Assembly: GCF_026341815.1 (NCBI RefSeq)
Contig: NZ_JAPENX010000003.1
Location: 62,001 to 126,000, forward strand
Origin: Streptomyces sp. NBC_00572
Lineage (GTDB): Bacteria > Actinomycetota > Actinomycetes > Streptomycetales > Streptomycetaceae
Length of the DNA: 64,000 nt
Direction of reading: 5' to 3'
The position numbers were made by a program, and so were the translations under genes. Positions 56,874-64,000 of the stretch are shown in pieces (the first letter of the stretch is position 1; every line of letters starts with the position of its first letter). The notes beneath the pieces are model-generated. The model was not told where the DNA came from, ran no database searches, and worked only from the letters and a program-made list of their open reading frames with translations.

Positions 56874-58675
56874 ACAGAGTGATCGACGGCCGCTTCGAGC
56901 TGGTGGAGCGGCTGGGCGGCGGCGGCATGGGAACGGTCTGGCGCGCCCGCGACCTGGCCCTCCACCGTGACGTGGCGCTCAAGGAAGTGCGTCCGCCGGA
57001 CCCCGCGCTGGCCGAGCACGACGTCGAGAGTGCCCGGACCCTGCGTGCCCGTGTCCTGCGCGAGGCACGCGCCCTCGCCCGGATCGACCACCCCAACGTG
57101 GTGACCATCCATCACATCGTCGACGCCGGCGAGGGCACGTACCCGTGGCTCGTGATGGAGCTGGTCACCGGCGGGTCCCTCCAGGACCGGCTCGATCGGG
57201 GCTCGATGACCCCCGTCGAGGCCGCCGCGATCGGCCGCGAGCTGCTCTCGGCCCTGCGTGCCGCCCACGAGCGGGACATCGAGCACCGCGACGTGAAGCC
57301 GGCGAACGTCCTGCTGCGCCCCGACGGGCGGCCCGTGCTCACCGACTTCGGCATCGCGGCCATCCAGGAGTCCACCGTCCTGACGGCCTCGGGCTCGATC
57401 ATCGGCTCACCGGACTACATGGCGCCCGAGCGGATCCGCGGCGGAGGCGGTAGCGGGCCGGCCGCCGACCTGTGGTCGCTCGGCATGGTGCTGTACGTGG
57501 CGGTCGAGGGCCGCCACCCGCTGCGCCGGGAGAACACCCTCGCGACGCTGGCGGCCGTCCTCTCCGACGACGTACCGCCTCCGCAGCGTGCCGGTGAGCT
57601 GGCCGGCGTACTGACCCGACTGCTGGTCCGCGACCCGTCCGTCCGCCCGGACGCGGAGGAGCTCGACCACGCGCTCGCCGCGGTCGTGTCACCGGACCCG
57701 ACCGCGCGTCCGGCCTTCCCTCAGGACACGGGAGCGGTACGGGATCCGGTGCCGCCGAAGTCCGACGGGGCGGGCCCGGGGGGCGTCGGCGAGCGGACCG
57801 CGGGCGAAGCGGCCGGGGAGGGCGAGGAGACCTCGTTCCGGCTTGCGCCTCCCGCGACTGCGGCGGCTCCAGGTGCTCCGGCTTCGGGATCCGGCTCGGG
57901 GTCCGGTTTTTCGGGGTCTCGTTCGGCGTCCACCGCCGCGGCCTCCGGTTCGGCGGCGTCCACCGCCGCGGCCTCCGGCCCCGTGGCGTCCACCGAGAGG
58001 CGTCGGCGGAGTCGTACCGCACGGTTCCTGGGTTCCGCCGTCGTCGTGGTGCTCGCCGTCGGCATTCCCGTCGCCGCCATGACGTGGGACTGGCGACCGG
58101 CCGACCCGAAGAGCGGGCCGAGCAGCACCTCGCCCTCCCAGCAGGGTCCCGCCGCCAAGGGGCCCGCGACGTCGACGAGCCGGACGCCGACGCCGACGCC
58201 GTCCCAGGAGGCGGATCCGGAGAAGCGCGATCTGCTGACGCCCGCCGGGGTCCGGGCCGCCATCGCCGCGATCAAGGAGGCCGCTGGCGGAACCATGGTC
58301 ACCAGCCTCGTCGTGTACCCGGACTACGCGGTCGCCCAATCACTGGTCAAGGGCAGTACGAAGCGGTACGACCGGTACGTCTACCGAGGCGAGGACGTGG
58401 CCGTCCGTGAGGGCTCCGGCACCTCCTTCCCCGGCGCGGTCCCGACCGACATGAACGACATCGACTGGGACGCCCTGCCGGCGCTGTTGAAGCGCGCGGA
58501 CAAGGAGCTGGGCGTCGACGAGCCGACGAGTCGCTACCTCATCCTCAACCCGGGCTCGACGATCTTCGGCAGCAAGGCGGGGATGAGCGTCTATCTGTCC
58601 GACACGTACGGCAGCGCCCATCTCAACGCGGACGCGAAGGGGCGGGTGACGGAGACCTATCCCCGCGAGAACTGA
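56870..58675 (+). CDS. Pkn-type Ser/Thr protein kinase with one membrane helix
   Basis: A 601-residue receptor-like kinase. The catalytic domain spans residues 9-270: GGGGMG (16-21), Lys38 in ALKEV, HRDVKPANVLL, LTDFGIA and APERIRG. A long Ser/Ala/Gly-rich juxtamembrane linker with S-A-S-T-A-A-A repeats follows, then one helix (about 386-405). The extracytoplasmic domain is about 190 residues, with a Thr/Pro-rich stalk and no PASTA repeats. GTG 56870 overlaps the upstream stop by four bases. Its 3' end overlaps the convergent LuxR gene by 19 bp. Confidence 0.92.
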   Translation: MNRVIDGRFELVERLGGGGMGTVWRARDLALHRDVALKEVRPPDPALAEHDVESARTLRARVLREARALARIDHPNVVTIHHIVDAGEGTYPWLVMELVTGGSLQDRLDRGSMTPVEAAAIGRELLSALRAAHERDIEHRDVKPANVLLRPDGRPVLTDFGIAAIQESTVLTASGSIIGSPDYMAPERIRGGGGSGPAADLWSLGMVLYVAVEGRHPLRRENTLATLAAVLSDDVPPPQRAGELAGVLTRLLVRDPSVRPDAEELDHALAAVVSPDPTARPAFPQDTGAVRDPVPPKSDGAGPGGVGERTAGEAAGEGEETSFRLAPPATAAAPGAPASGSGSGSGFSGSRSASTAAASGSAASTAAASGPVASTERRRRSRTARFLGSAVVVVLAVGIPVAAMTWDWRPADPKSGPSSTSPSQQGPAAKGPATSTSRTPTPTPSQEADPEKRDLLTPAGVRAAIAAIKEAAGGTMVTSLVVYPDYAVAQSLVKGSTKRYDRYVYRGEDVAVREGSGTSFPGAVPTDMNDIDWDALPALLKRADKELGVDEPTSRYLILNPGSTIFGSKAGMSVYLSDTYGSAHLNADAKGRVTETYPREN

Positions 58676-61600
58676 CCTTCGCCGACCCCGTCCCTGACCA
58701 CCAGGGAGGCGAGTGCGGCCCGGGTCTCCACCCCCGTCTTGCGGTAGACCCGGGCGACATGGCTCTCGACCGTGCGGGGGCTCAGACAGAGCCGGTCGGC
58801 CACGGCCTGGTTGGTGAGCCCTTCGGCGACCAGGACCGAGATCTCCCGTTCCCTCGGGGTGAGGACGGCGAGGCGTCCCCCGGCGAGCCGTCGCCCGGCG
58901 GCTCCGTCCGGAGGGGCCGGCCTGGTGCGGTCGGCCAGGTCGACCAGCAGGCGGGCCCCGCCCTCGGCGGCCAGTCGGCGGCCCCGGCGCCACTGGGCGG
59001 CGGCCTCGGTCGCGTCGCCCGCCGCATGTGTCTGGGGCGCGGCGAGGAGCAGGCTGTGGGCCTCGCGCAGGACGGCCCCCGAGCGTGCGCTCTCGCGGGC
59101 CGCGTCGGTGAACGCCCGTGCGGCGGCGGCCGGTTCACCGCGCCGGGCCAGCACCTGCCCCCAGGCGCGCAGTGCGGCGGCGCGCTGGACGGGCAGGTCG
59201 AGCGGTTCCGCCTCCGCGAGCGCCCGGCGGGCGACCCGCTCCGCCTCCGCGAGGTCGCCGGTGGTGAGGGCCGCGCCCGCGAGGAGTTCGAGGTATCCGG
59301 GGCGCAGCGAGGGCTGGAGCCGAGAGAGGTCCCGGTCGCCGCCGCCCCTCACGAGCACCTCGCGCACGCGGTGCGGGTCCCTGCCGAGCGGTAGGGCGTA
59401 ACCGAGCAGGCAGCGGGCCTGGGTGGCCCACCAGCCCTCGGCGGTCCCCACGGTCGCCGCGGCCTCTTCGGCGGCGGCCGGCCCTTCGGGGTCGCCCGTG
59501 GGGAGGGCGTGGAGGAGGACGACGGCCCTGATCGCGCCGCTGAAACCTACGAGTTCGGCGCCGCCCAGGGTGCGGGCGACGGCGAGGGACTCGTCGGCCA
59601 GGTCGCGCGCGGTACCGACCCTGCCGGTGATGAAGTGGACGTACGCCGAGCAGAGGAGGAGCTGCGAGAGCGCGAAGGGCCGTCCGGCGCGACGGGCCAT
59701 GGCGATGCCCCGGGTGGCGTGGCGCTCGGCCCTGCCGTACTCCTCCAGGAAGACCTCGGTCCAGCCGAGTCGTACCAACGATTCGGGGTGGGTGGCCAGT
59801 TCGCCGTCGGTGAAGGTGTCGGTGAGGGCCGCGGCCTCCGCCGCGTGGACGCGGGCGGCGGCGGTCTCGCCCTCGTAGACCTCGCCGAGCGCGGCCAGGG
59901 TCAGGACCTCCGCCGTGCCCGCTTCGTCGCGCCGCCGCCGGGTCTCGTCGAGGGTGTCGGCGACGACGGGTCGTACCTCGGGGTATCGGGCGGCGAAGAG
60001 GGCTCGGCAGCCCCACTCGACGACGAGCGAGGTCCGCAGGTCGGGGCGGGGCCCGGGGGCGCGCTCCAGTTCCCGGCGGAGCAGGGCGTCCGCCTCGGGG
60101 TAGCGGCCGAGGTGGCGCTCCATGAAGGCGCAGAGCAGCACGGCAGAGGTCCGCAGCTCGGCCGTGTCCGTCCCGTCCGCGCTGCCGTCGGTGTCGCCCC
60201 TGCCCCGGCCGTCGAGGCGGCAGGCGTCGATGAGGTGGTGGAGGAGGTCCCGGCTCTCCGCCACCCGGCCGGCCGACCCGAGGGCCTGGGCCCGTCTGAG
60301 GGTCAGGTCGCGCCAGGTGGCGCGGTGCTCGGGGGTGTCGGGGAGCAGGGCGAGGACGGCCGACAGCCAGTGGGCGGCGCGCCCGGGGTCGGCCGCGCCG
60401 ATCCGCTCGGCGGCCTCGGTGAGGTCGGCGGCGACGGCCGGGTCCCAGGCCGTCACGGAGCGGACGAGGTGCGGAGCGCGCTCGGTCACGGGCGCCCCGG
60501 CCGCGGCGAGGGCGTGGGCCGCCCGCCGGTGCAGCTGACGGCGCCGCCACGGGTCGAGGGTGGCCCGGACGAGTTCCGGCAGCGCGGGGTGGCGGAGCGT
60601 GAGGACGCGCCCTTCGCCGTCGGGTCGGACGAGGTCACGGCGGGTCAGCTCGCTCAGGACCCTGCCCACGACGAGCGGGTCCGGCGGGCCGGACGGGTCC
60701 ACCGGGTACGCCGAATCCGCCGGGCTGGCCGGTCTCGCCGGGTTCCTTCCGTCCGCTGGGTCCACCAGGTGCGCCGGGTCCACGGAGCGCGTCGCGTCCG
60801 CTGCGCCCGCTGAGCCGGCCGCGACGGCCACGTCCGTCGGCTCCGCCGGATGCCGGGCGGTCAGGGCGACGGCAGCGAGCAACTCGGCCGTGGCACGGCC
60901 GTCGAGTACGGCGAGTGCCTCGACGGCCGCCCGTTCCGGCCCGCCGAGCGGGGCGAGTTCGTCGAGGACCACCGCCACGGGTCCGGTGCCGGGCGCCTCC
61001 CCCCGGCGCGTACGGGCGTGGGCGAGGGCGCGGTGGTAGAGCGGGTTGCCACGGCTGACGGCGTGGATCCGCCGGGCGAGGTCCGGCGGCAGCCCTGGCA
61101 TGAGCAGCCCCGTGCAGTCGTCCGGGGAGAGCGGCCCGAGGGCGAGCCGGGCGACGTCCCCCGAGTCGGCGGCACGGGCGAGGACCGAGGCGAGCACGGG
61201 CGCGGTCTGCCGTTCGCGACGGGCGAGGACGAGCAGGACGGGCGCCCGGGGCGGATGCCGGAAGAGATGGTCGACGAGCGCGACGGACGCGGGATCGGCG
61301 GCGTGGAAGTCGTCGAGCACGAGCACGAGTCCGGCCGCCGGAACCCGACCGAGCGCCACCGCGACGCGCCCCACGTCCGCTCCGCCCACCACGTCGGACG
61401 GCGGCTCGGACGACTCGACGAGGGCCGCGAGTGCCGCCAGCTCCGGGCACATGGCGCGGTCGTGGTGGTCCAGGTCCGCGAAGGCGTCCACGAAGGCCTG
61501 GAAGGGCGGGCCCGGGTCGCGCTCGGCGGGTCCCGCCCTGCCGCGGAGGACCGTGGCCCCCTGCCGCCGGGCCCGTGCCGCGAACTCGGCGAGGAGCCGG

Positions 61601-61755
61601 GACTTGCCGATGCCCGGCTCACCCACGACGTCCACGGCCACCGGGCCCGTCGCCCCGGTGCGGTGGCGCAGCAGCGCGTCGAGCCGGGCGAGTTCCCGGT
61701 CGCGGCCGACGAAGGGCGCGCGGTCGACGCGTACCGGGTCCGCGAAGGTGTCCAC
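58657..61755 (-). CDS. large ATP-binding LuxR-family (LAL) regulator
   Basis: 1032 residues. An N-terminal AAA-like ATPase domain has Walker A GEPGIGKS (45-52) and Walker B LVLVLDDF. A long helical middle with TPR-like repeats follows, interrupted by a Pro/Asp-rich low-complexity stretch near residues 330-360. The C-terminal LuxR helix-turn-helix (about 965-1020) is LTPREREISVLVAEGLTNQA then VADRLCLSPRTVESHVARVY. This is the LAL family, frequent as pathway activators. It is convergent with, and overlaps, the kinase gene. The start is ATG 61755. No cluster genes identify its target. Confidence 0.92.
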   Translation of the reverse strand: MDTFADPVRVDRAPFVGRDRELARLDALLRHRTGATGPVAVDVVGEPGIGKSRLLAEFAARARRQGATVLRGRAGPAERDPGPPFQAFVDAFADLDHHDRAMCPELAALAALVESSEPPSDVVGGADVGRVAVALGRVPAAGLVLVLDDFHAADPASVALVDHLFRHPPRAPVLLVLARRERQTAPVLASVLARAADSGDVARLALGPLSPDDCTGLLMPGLPPDLARRIHAVSRGNPLYHRALAHARTRRGEAPGTGPVAVVLDELAPLGGPERAAVEALAVLDGRATAELLAAVALTARHPAEPTDVAVAAGSAGAADATRSVDPAHLVDPADGRNPARPASPADSAYPVDPSGPPDPLVVGRVLSELTRRDLVRPDGEGRVLTLRHPALPELVRATLDPWRRRQLHRRAAHALAAAGAPVTERAPHLVRSVTAWDPAVAADLTEAAERIGAADPGRAAHWLSAVLALLPDTPEHRATWRDLTLRRAQALGSAGRVAESRDLLHHLIDACRLDGRGRGDTDGSADGTDTAELRTSAVLLCAFMERHLGRYPEADALLRRELERAPGPRPDLRTSLVVEWGCRALFAARYPEVRPVVADTLDETRRRRDEAGTAEVLTLAALGEVYEGETAAARVHAAEAAALTDTFTDGELATHPESLVRLGWTEVFLEEYGRAERHATRGIAMARRAGRPFALSQLLLCSAYVHFITGRVGTARDLADESLAVARTLGGAELVGFSGAIRAVVLLHALPTGDPEGPAAAEEAAATVGTAEGWWATQARCLLGYALPLGRDPHRVREVLVRGGGDRDLSRLQPSLRPGYLELLAGAALTTGDLAEAERVARRALAEAEPLDLPVQRAAALRAWGQVLARRGEPAAAARAFTDAARESARSGAVLREAHSLLLAAPQTHAAGDATEAAAQWRRGRRLAAEGGARLLVDLADRTRPAPPDGAAGRRLAGGRLAVLTPREREISVLVAEGLTNQAVADRLCLSPRTVESHVARVYRKTGVETRAALASLVVRDGVGEGQFSRG

Positions 61756-61833
61756 CGGCGGTCCCCTCCCCTCGTGCGGTCGTGCCGTCGTGTTTCTCGC
61801 TCTCAGTTGTACGGCACGGCACCGACAACGGCG

Positions 61834-62685
61834 TCAGCCGGTGGTGAGGGCCTTGAAGGCGCGGGTCTGTTCCGTGATGGCCCGTTCCGTCGGCAGGCGC
61901 TCGATGGACGAGGCTCCGAAGAAGCCGACGACGCCGGTGGTGTGCTCCAGGACGTAGCGGGCGTCTTCGGGCTCGGCGATGGGGCCGCCGTGGCAGAGCA
62001 CCAGGACGTCGGGGTTCACGCGCTTGGCCGCGTCGTGCATCTCCTGGACCGCCGCCGCGGCCTGGTCGAGCGTCATGGCCGTTCCCGCGCCGATGGCCCC
62101 CTGGGTGGTGAGCCCGACGTGGGGCACCAGGACGTCGGCGCCGGCCCGTGCCATGTCGGCGGCCTGGTCGGGATCGAAGACGTACGGGGCGGTGAGCAGG
62201 TCCCGTTCGTGGGCGGCGCGGACCATGTCGACCTCCAGGCCGTACCCCATGCCGGTCTCTTCCAGGTTGATGCGGAAGGTTCCGTCGTAGAGGCCGACCG
62301 TGGGGAAGTTCTGCACGCCTGCGAAGCCCATGGCCTTGAGTTCGTCCAGGAAGAGGTCCATGCGGCGGAACGGGTCCGTGCCGCACACGCCCGCGAGGAC
62401 GGGGGTGTCGCGGACCACGGGCAGCACCTCGCGCGCCATGTCCGTGACGATCGCGTTGGCGTCGCCGTACGGCAGGAGTCCGGCGAGCGAGCCGCGCCCG
62501 GCCATCCGGTAGCGGCCCGAGTTGTAGATGATCAGCAGGTCGACCCCGCCGGCCTCGGCGCACTTGGCGGAGAGTCCGGTGCCCGCGCCGGCGCCGACGA
62601 TCGGGCGGCCGGCGGCGACCTGGGCGCGCAGCCGGCCGAGCGCGTCCTGACGGCTGATGGTGGTCCCGGTGTTCACGGTGGTCAC
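61834..62685 (-). CDS. phosphoenolpyruvate hydrolase-like TIM-barrel protein
   Basis: 283 residues. The family is the PEP mutase/isocitrate-lyase-like TIM barrels often paired with Tm-1-like proteins: RQDALGRLRAQVAAGRPIVG, SAKCAEAGGVDLLIIYNSGR, GVCGTDPFRRMDLFLDELKA, GFAGVQNFPTVGLYDG, VLCHGGPIAEPEDARYVLEH. The annotated name means similarity only; hydrolysis of phosphoenolpyruvate is not shown. GTG 62685 overlaps the upstream Tm-1-like gene by four bases, so the two form a coupled pair. Confidence 0.82.
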   Translation of the reverse strand: MTTVNTGTTISRQDALGRLRAQVAAGRPIVGAGAGTGLSAKCAEAGGVDLLIIYNSGRYRMAGRGSLAGLLPYGDANAIVTDMAREVLPVVRDTPVLAGVCGTDPFRRMDLFLDELKAMGFAGVQNFPTVGLYDGTFRINLEETGMGYGLEVDMVRAAHERDLLTAPYVFDPDQAADMARAGADVLVPHVGLTTQGAIGAGTAMTLDQAAAAVQEMHDAAKRVNPDVLVLCHGGPIAEPEDARYVLEHTTGVVGFFGASSIERLPTERAITEQTRAFKALTTG

Positions 62686-63914
62686 TCCTCGCTGATCAGC
62701 TGGTGGAGACGGTCCGCCATGGCGACGGCGAACGACGGGTCGTTGATGTGGGCGTCGAGTTCGTGGACCCGGACCTCGCCTCCGCGGACGGCGGCGCGCA
62801 GCGCGTCGAGGCCCGCCCGGTTCGCCTGCGGGTCCTCGAAGGGCCCGTCCGTGACGTCCACGGCGGAGACGCCGCGCAGCGGCCAGAAGACCTCGGCCGG
62901 TCCGCGCGCGGTGCGGAGCTTGCGGCCCATGACGGCGCCGAGTTCGGTCATCTCGCGCGCGGTGGTCCGCATCAGGGTGACCGTCGCGTTGTGGACGAGC
63001 AGCTGTCGTTCGGTGAACCGCTCGGGGACGGTCGCGGCCGGTCCGAAGTTGACCATGTCGAGCGCGCCGGGGGCGACGACCTGCGGGATGCCCATGGCAC
63101 CGGCGGCGGTGAGCCGGGCCGGGCCCGCGCTGAGCACTCCGCCGACGAGTTCGTCGGCGAGTTCGGTGGTGGTGAGGTCGAGGACGCCGTCGAGCATGCC
63201 GTCCCTGGCCAGCTTCTCGACGGCCCGGCCGCCCGCGCCGGTGGCGTGGAAGACGAGGACCTCGTAGCCGAGTTCGGCGAGCCGCGCGCGGGCCGCGTCG
63301 ACGGCCGTGGTCGTCACGCCGAACATGGTGGCCGCGACGACCGGCCGTCCCCGGCCCGCGGGCTCGTCGTGGTTGCGCTCGTGGCGGCGGGCCATTCCGG
63401 CGGCGGCGGCCGCCGCGTTGCCGAGGACCTGGCAGGAGACGGAGTTGAGCCCTGAGATGTCGACGACGCTGTACATCAGGGTGAGGTCGCTGCTGTCGAC
63501 GTACGGGGAGACGTCGCCGCCGGCCATGGTGCTGACGAGCACCTTCGGTACGCCGATGGGAAGGGCCCGCATGGCCTGGGCGGCGATGGCGGAGCCGCCG
63601 CTGCCGGCCGCGGCGAGCACTGCGTGCAGCTTTCCCTTGCGGTAGAGGTCGACGACGACACGGGTGAGGCCCTGGGCCATGGTGGCGACGGCCGCCCCGC
63701 GGTCGCCGGCGGCCCGCAGCCTGGCCAGGTCGTGGCCCGCCGCGCGCGCGACGACGTCGGCGGTGATGTCGGCCGTGGGGGCGTGAGCGGGTGGGGGCGT
63801 GGTCCCGGTGTCGACGAGCAGGACGTCGCTGCCGTACTCCCGGAGCCGTTCGCGCAGCCAGGCGTACTCCTCCCCCTTGGTGTCCAGAGTGCCGACCAGC
63901 ACAACGGTCGCCAT
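62682..63914 (-). CDS. Tm-1-like ATP-binding (UPF0261) protein
   Basis: A 410-residue protein of the Tm-1-like/UPF0261 family: VVLVGTLDTKGEEYAWLRER, AAAGSGGSAIAAQAMRALP, STMAGGDVSPYVDSSDLTLM, EVLVFHATGAGGRAVEKLA. The family is named for the tomato Tm-1 virus-resistance protein, whose N-terminal half is homologous. Bacterial members are fused to or paired with the TIM-barrel protein encoded next. ATG 63914 (GGTGAGGGC before it) begins at the conserved M-A-T-V-V start. GTG 63968 has a better Shine-Dalgarno (GGAGG) and would add 18 residues. Confidence 0.85.
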   Translation of the reverse strand: MATVVLVGTLDTKGEEYAWLRERLREYGSDVLLVDTGTTPPPAHAPTADITADVVARAAGHDLARLRAAGDRGAAVATMAQGLTRVVVDLYRKGKLHAVLAAAGSGGSAIAAQAMRALPIGVPKVLVSTMAGGDVSPYVDSSDLTLMYSVVDISGLNSVSCQVLGNAAAAAAGMARRHERNHDEPAGRGRPVVAATMFGVTTTAVDAARARLAELGYEVLVFHATGAGGRAVEKLARDGMLDGVLDLTTTELADELVGGVLSAGPARLTAAGAMGIPQVVAPGALDMVNFGPAATVPERFTERQLLVHNATVTLMRTTAREMTELGAVMGRKLRTARGPAEVFWPLRGVSAVDVTDGPFEDPQANRAGLDALRAAVRGGEVRVHELDAHINDPSFAVAMADRLHQLISEE

Positions 63915-64000
63915 GCCCTCACCTTTCTCCCGTTCCCGCCTCTCGGTCCCGTCGCCCGGTCCCGCCACTGTCGATCCTCCGTCGTGTGACCTGCGGCGAC

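Noticed and set aside
1..64000. A biosynthetic gene cluster around the LAL regulator or methyltransferase
   Set aside because: No polyketide, peptide-synthetase, terpene or lanthipeptide core enzyme is seen. The neighbours are signalling and metabolic genes.

Overview
The window is actinobacterial chromosome and almost certainly Streptomyces. GC is very high with strong third-position bias, so long antisense open frames are everywhere. GTG and TTG starts and 4-bp GTGA gene overlaps are common. Several genes have a -10 box only 6-9 nt before the start codon, as in leaderless transcripts. The families are Streptomyces-typical: DUF6421, DUF5134, LVIVD/DUF305, SpoIIE-type phosphatases, PucR, and a DasR-type GGTCTAGACC site. 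About 58 genes or gene remnants are supported. No rRNA, tRNA or CRISPR array was seen.

Layout. 0-5.7 kb: the end of an M20 dipeptidase, a P-loop/NUDIX fusion, a small hypothetical gene, a divergent ROK kinase/LacI regulator pair sharing a palindromic operator, and an aldolase-like DUF6986 gene behind twin operator-like repeats. 5.8-16 kb is conserved metabolism: etfB-etfA, a flavin reductase, thioredoxin, an acyltransferase, a B3/B4-domain protein, a transglutaminase, the coupled DUF6421-SDR-threonine aldolase operon, and GNAT. 15.4-25.6 kb: a DUF5134/M56/PAP2 membrane group, a TetR gene tail-to-tail with an LVIVD secreted protein, a DUF305 lipoprotein, an ArsR regulator divergent from a YqjM-type ene-reductase, a BNR-repeat protein, a ricin-B lectin and ung. 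25.6-33.6 kb: a BadF-type kinase, a CbiX-like protein, a lactonase with a putative DasR site, a FUSC membrane protein, VanZ, and an OmpR-type two-component system.

33.7-51.8 kb is the most unusual part. It holds three helix-turn-helix/Mop (molybdate-binding) regulator paralogs, a modA lipoprotein, a single-polypeptide ModB-ModC permease/ATPase fusion, and a tandem-Mop molbindin. This set is interrupted by an insertion-scarred segment. pdxH is cut off next to a 198-bp MITE, and the segment also holds a Ser/Thr kinase with a DUF4328 tail, an IS110 transposase fragment and a frameshifted DUF1254 gene. An OYE reductase/MerR pair, a coiled-coil protein, a FAD oxidase with a Rieske domain (behind an array of Shine-Dalgarno-like repeats) and an Lrp regulator follow.

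51.8-64 kb is signalling: DinB, a PAS-PAS-GAF-SpoIIE phosphatase, a G-rich 14-bp tandem array facing a pyrimidine tract, a TPR-like protein coupled to a Pkn-type kinase, and a 1032-residue ATPase-LuxR regulator. A coupled Tm-1-like/phosphoenolpyruvate-hydrolase-like pair ends the window.

Functionally, the molybdenum set looks like uptake (ModA, ModBC), storage (tandem Mop) and sensing (three HTH-Mop proteins) without a classical ModE. All assignments rest on reading motifs by eye. No database search was run.
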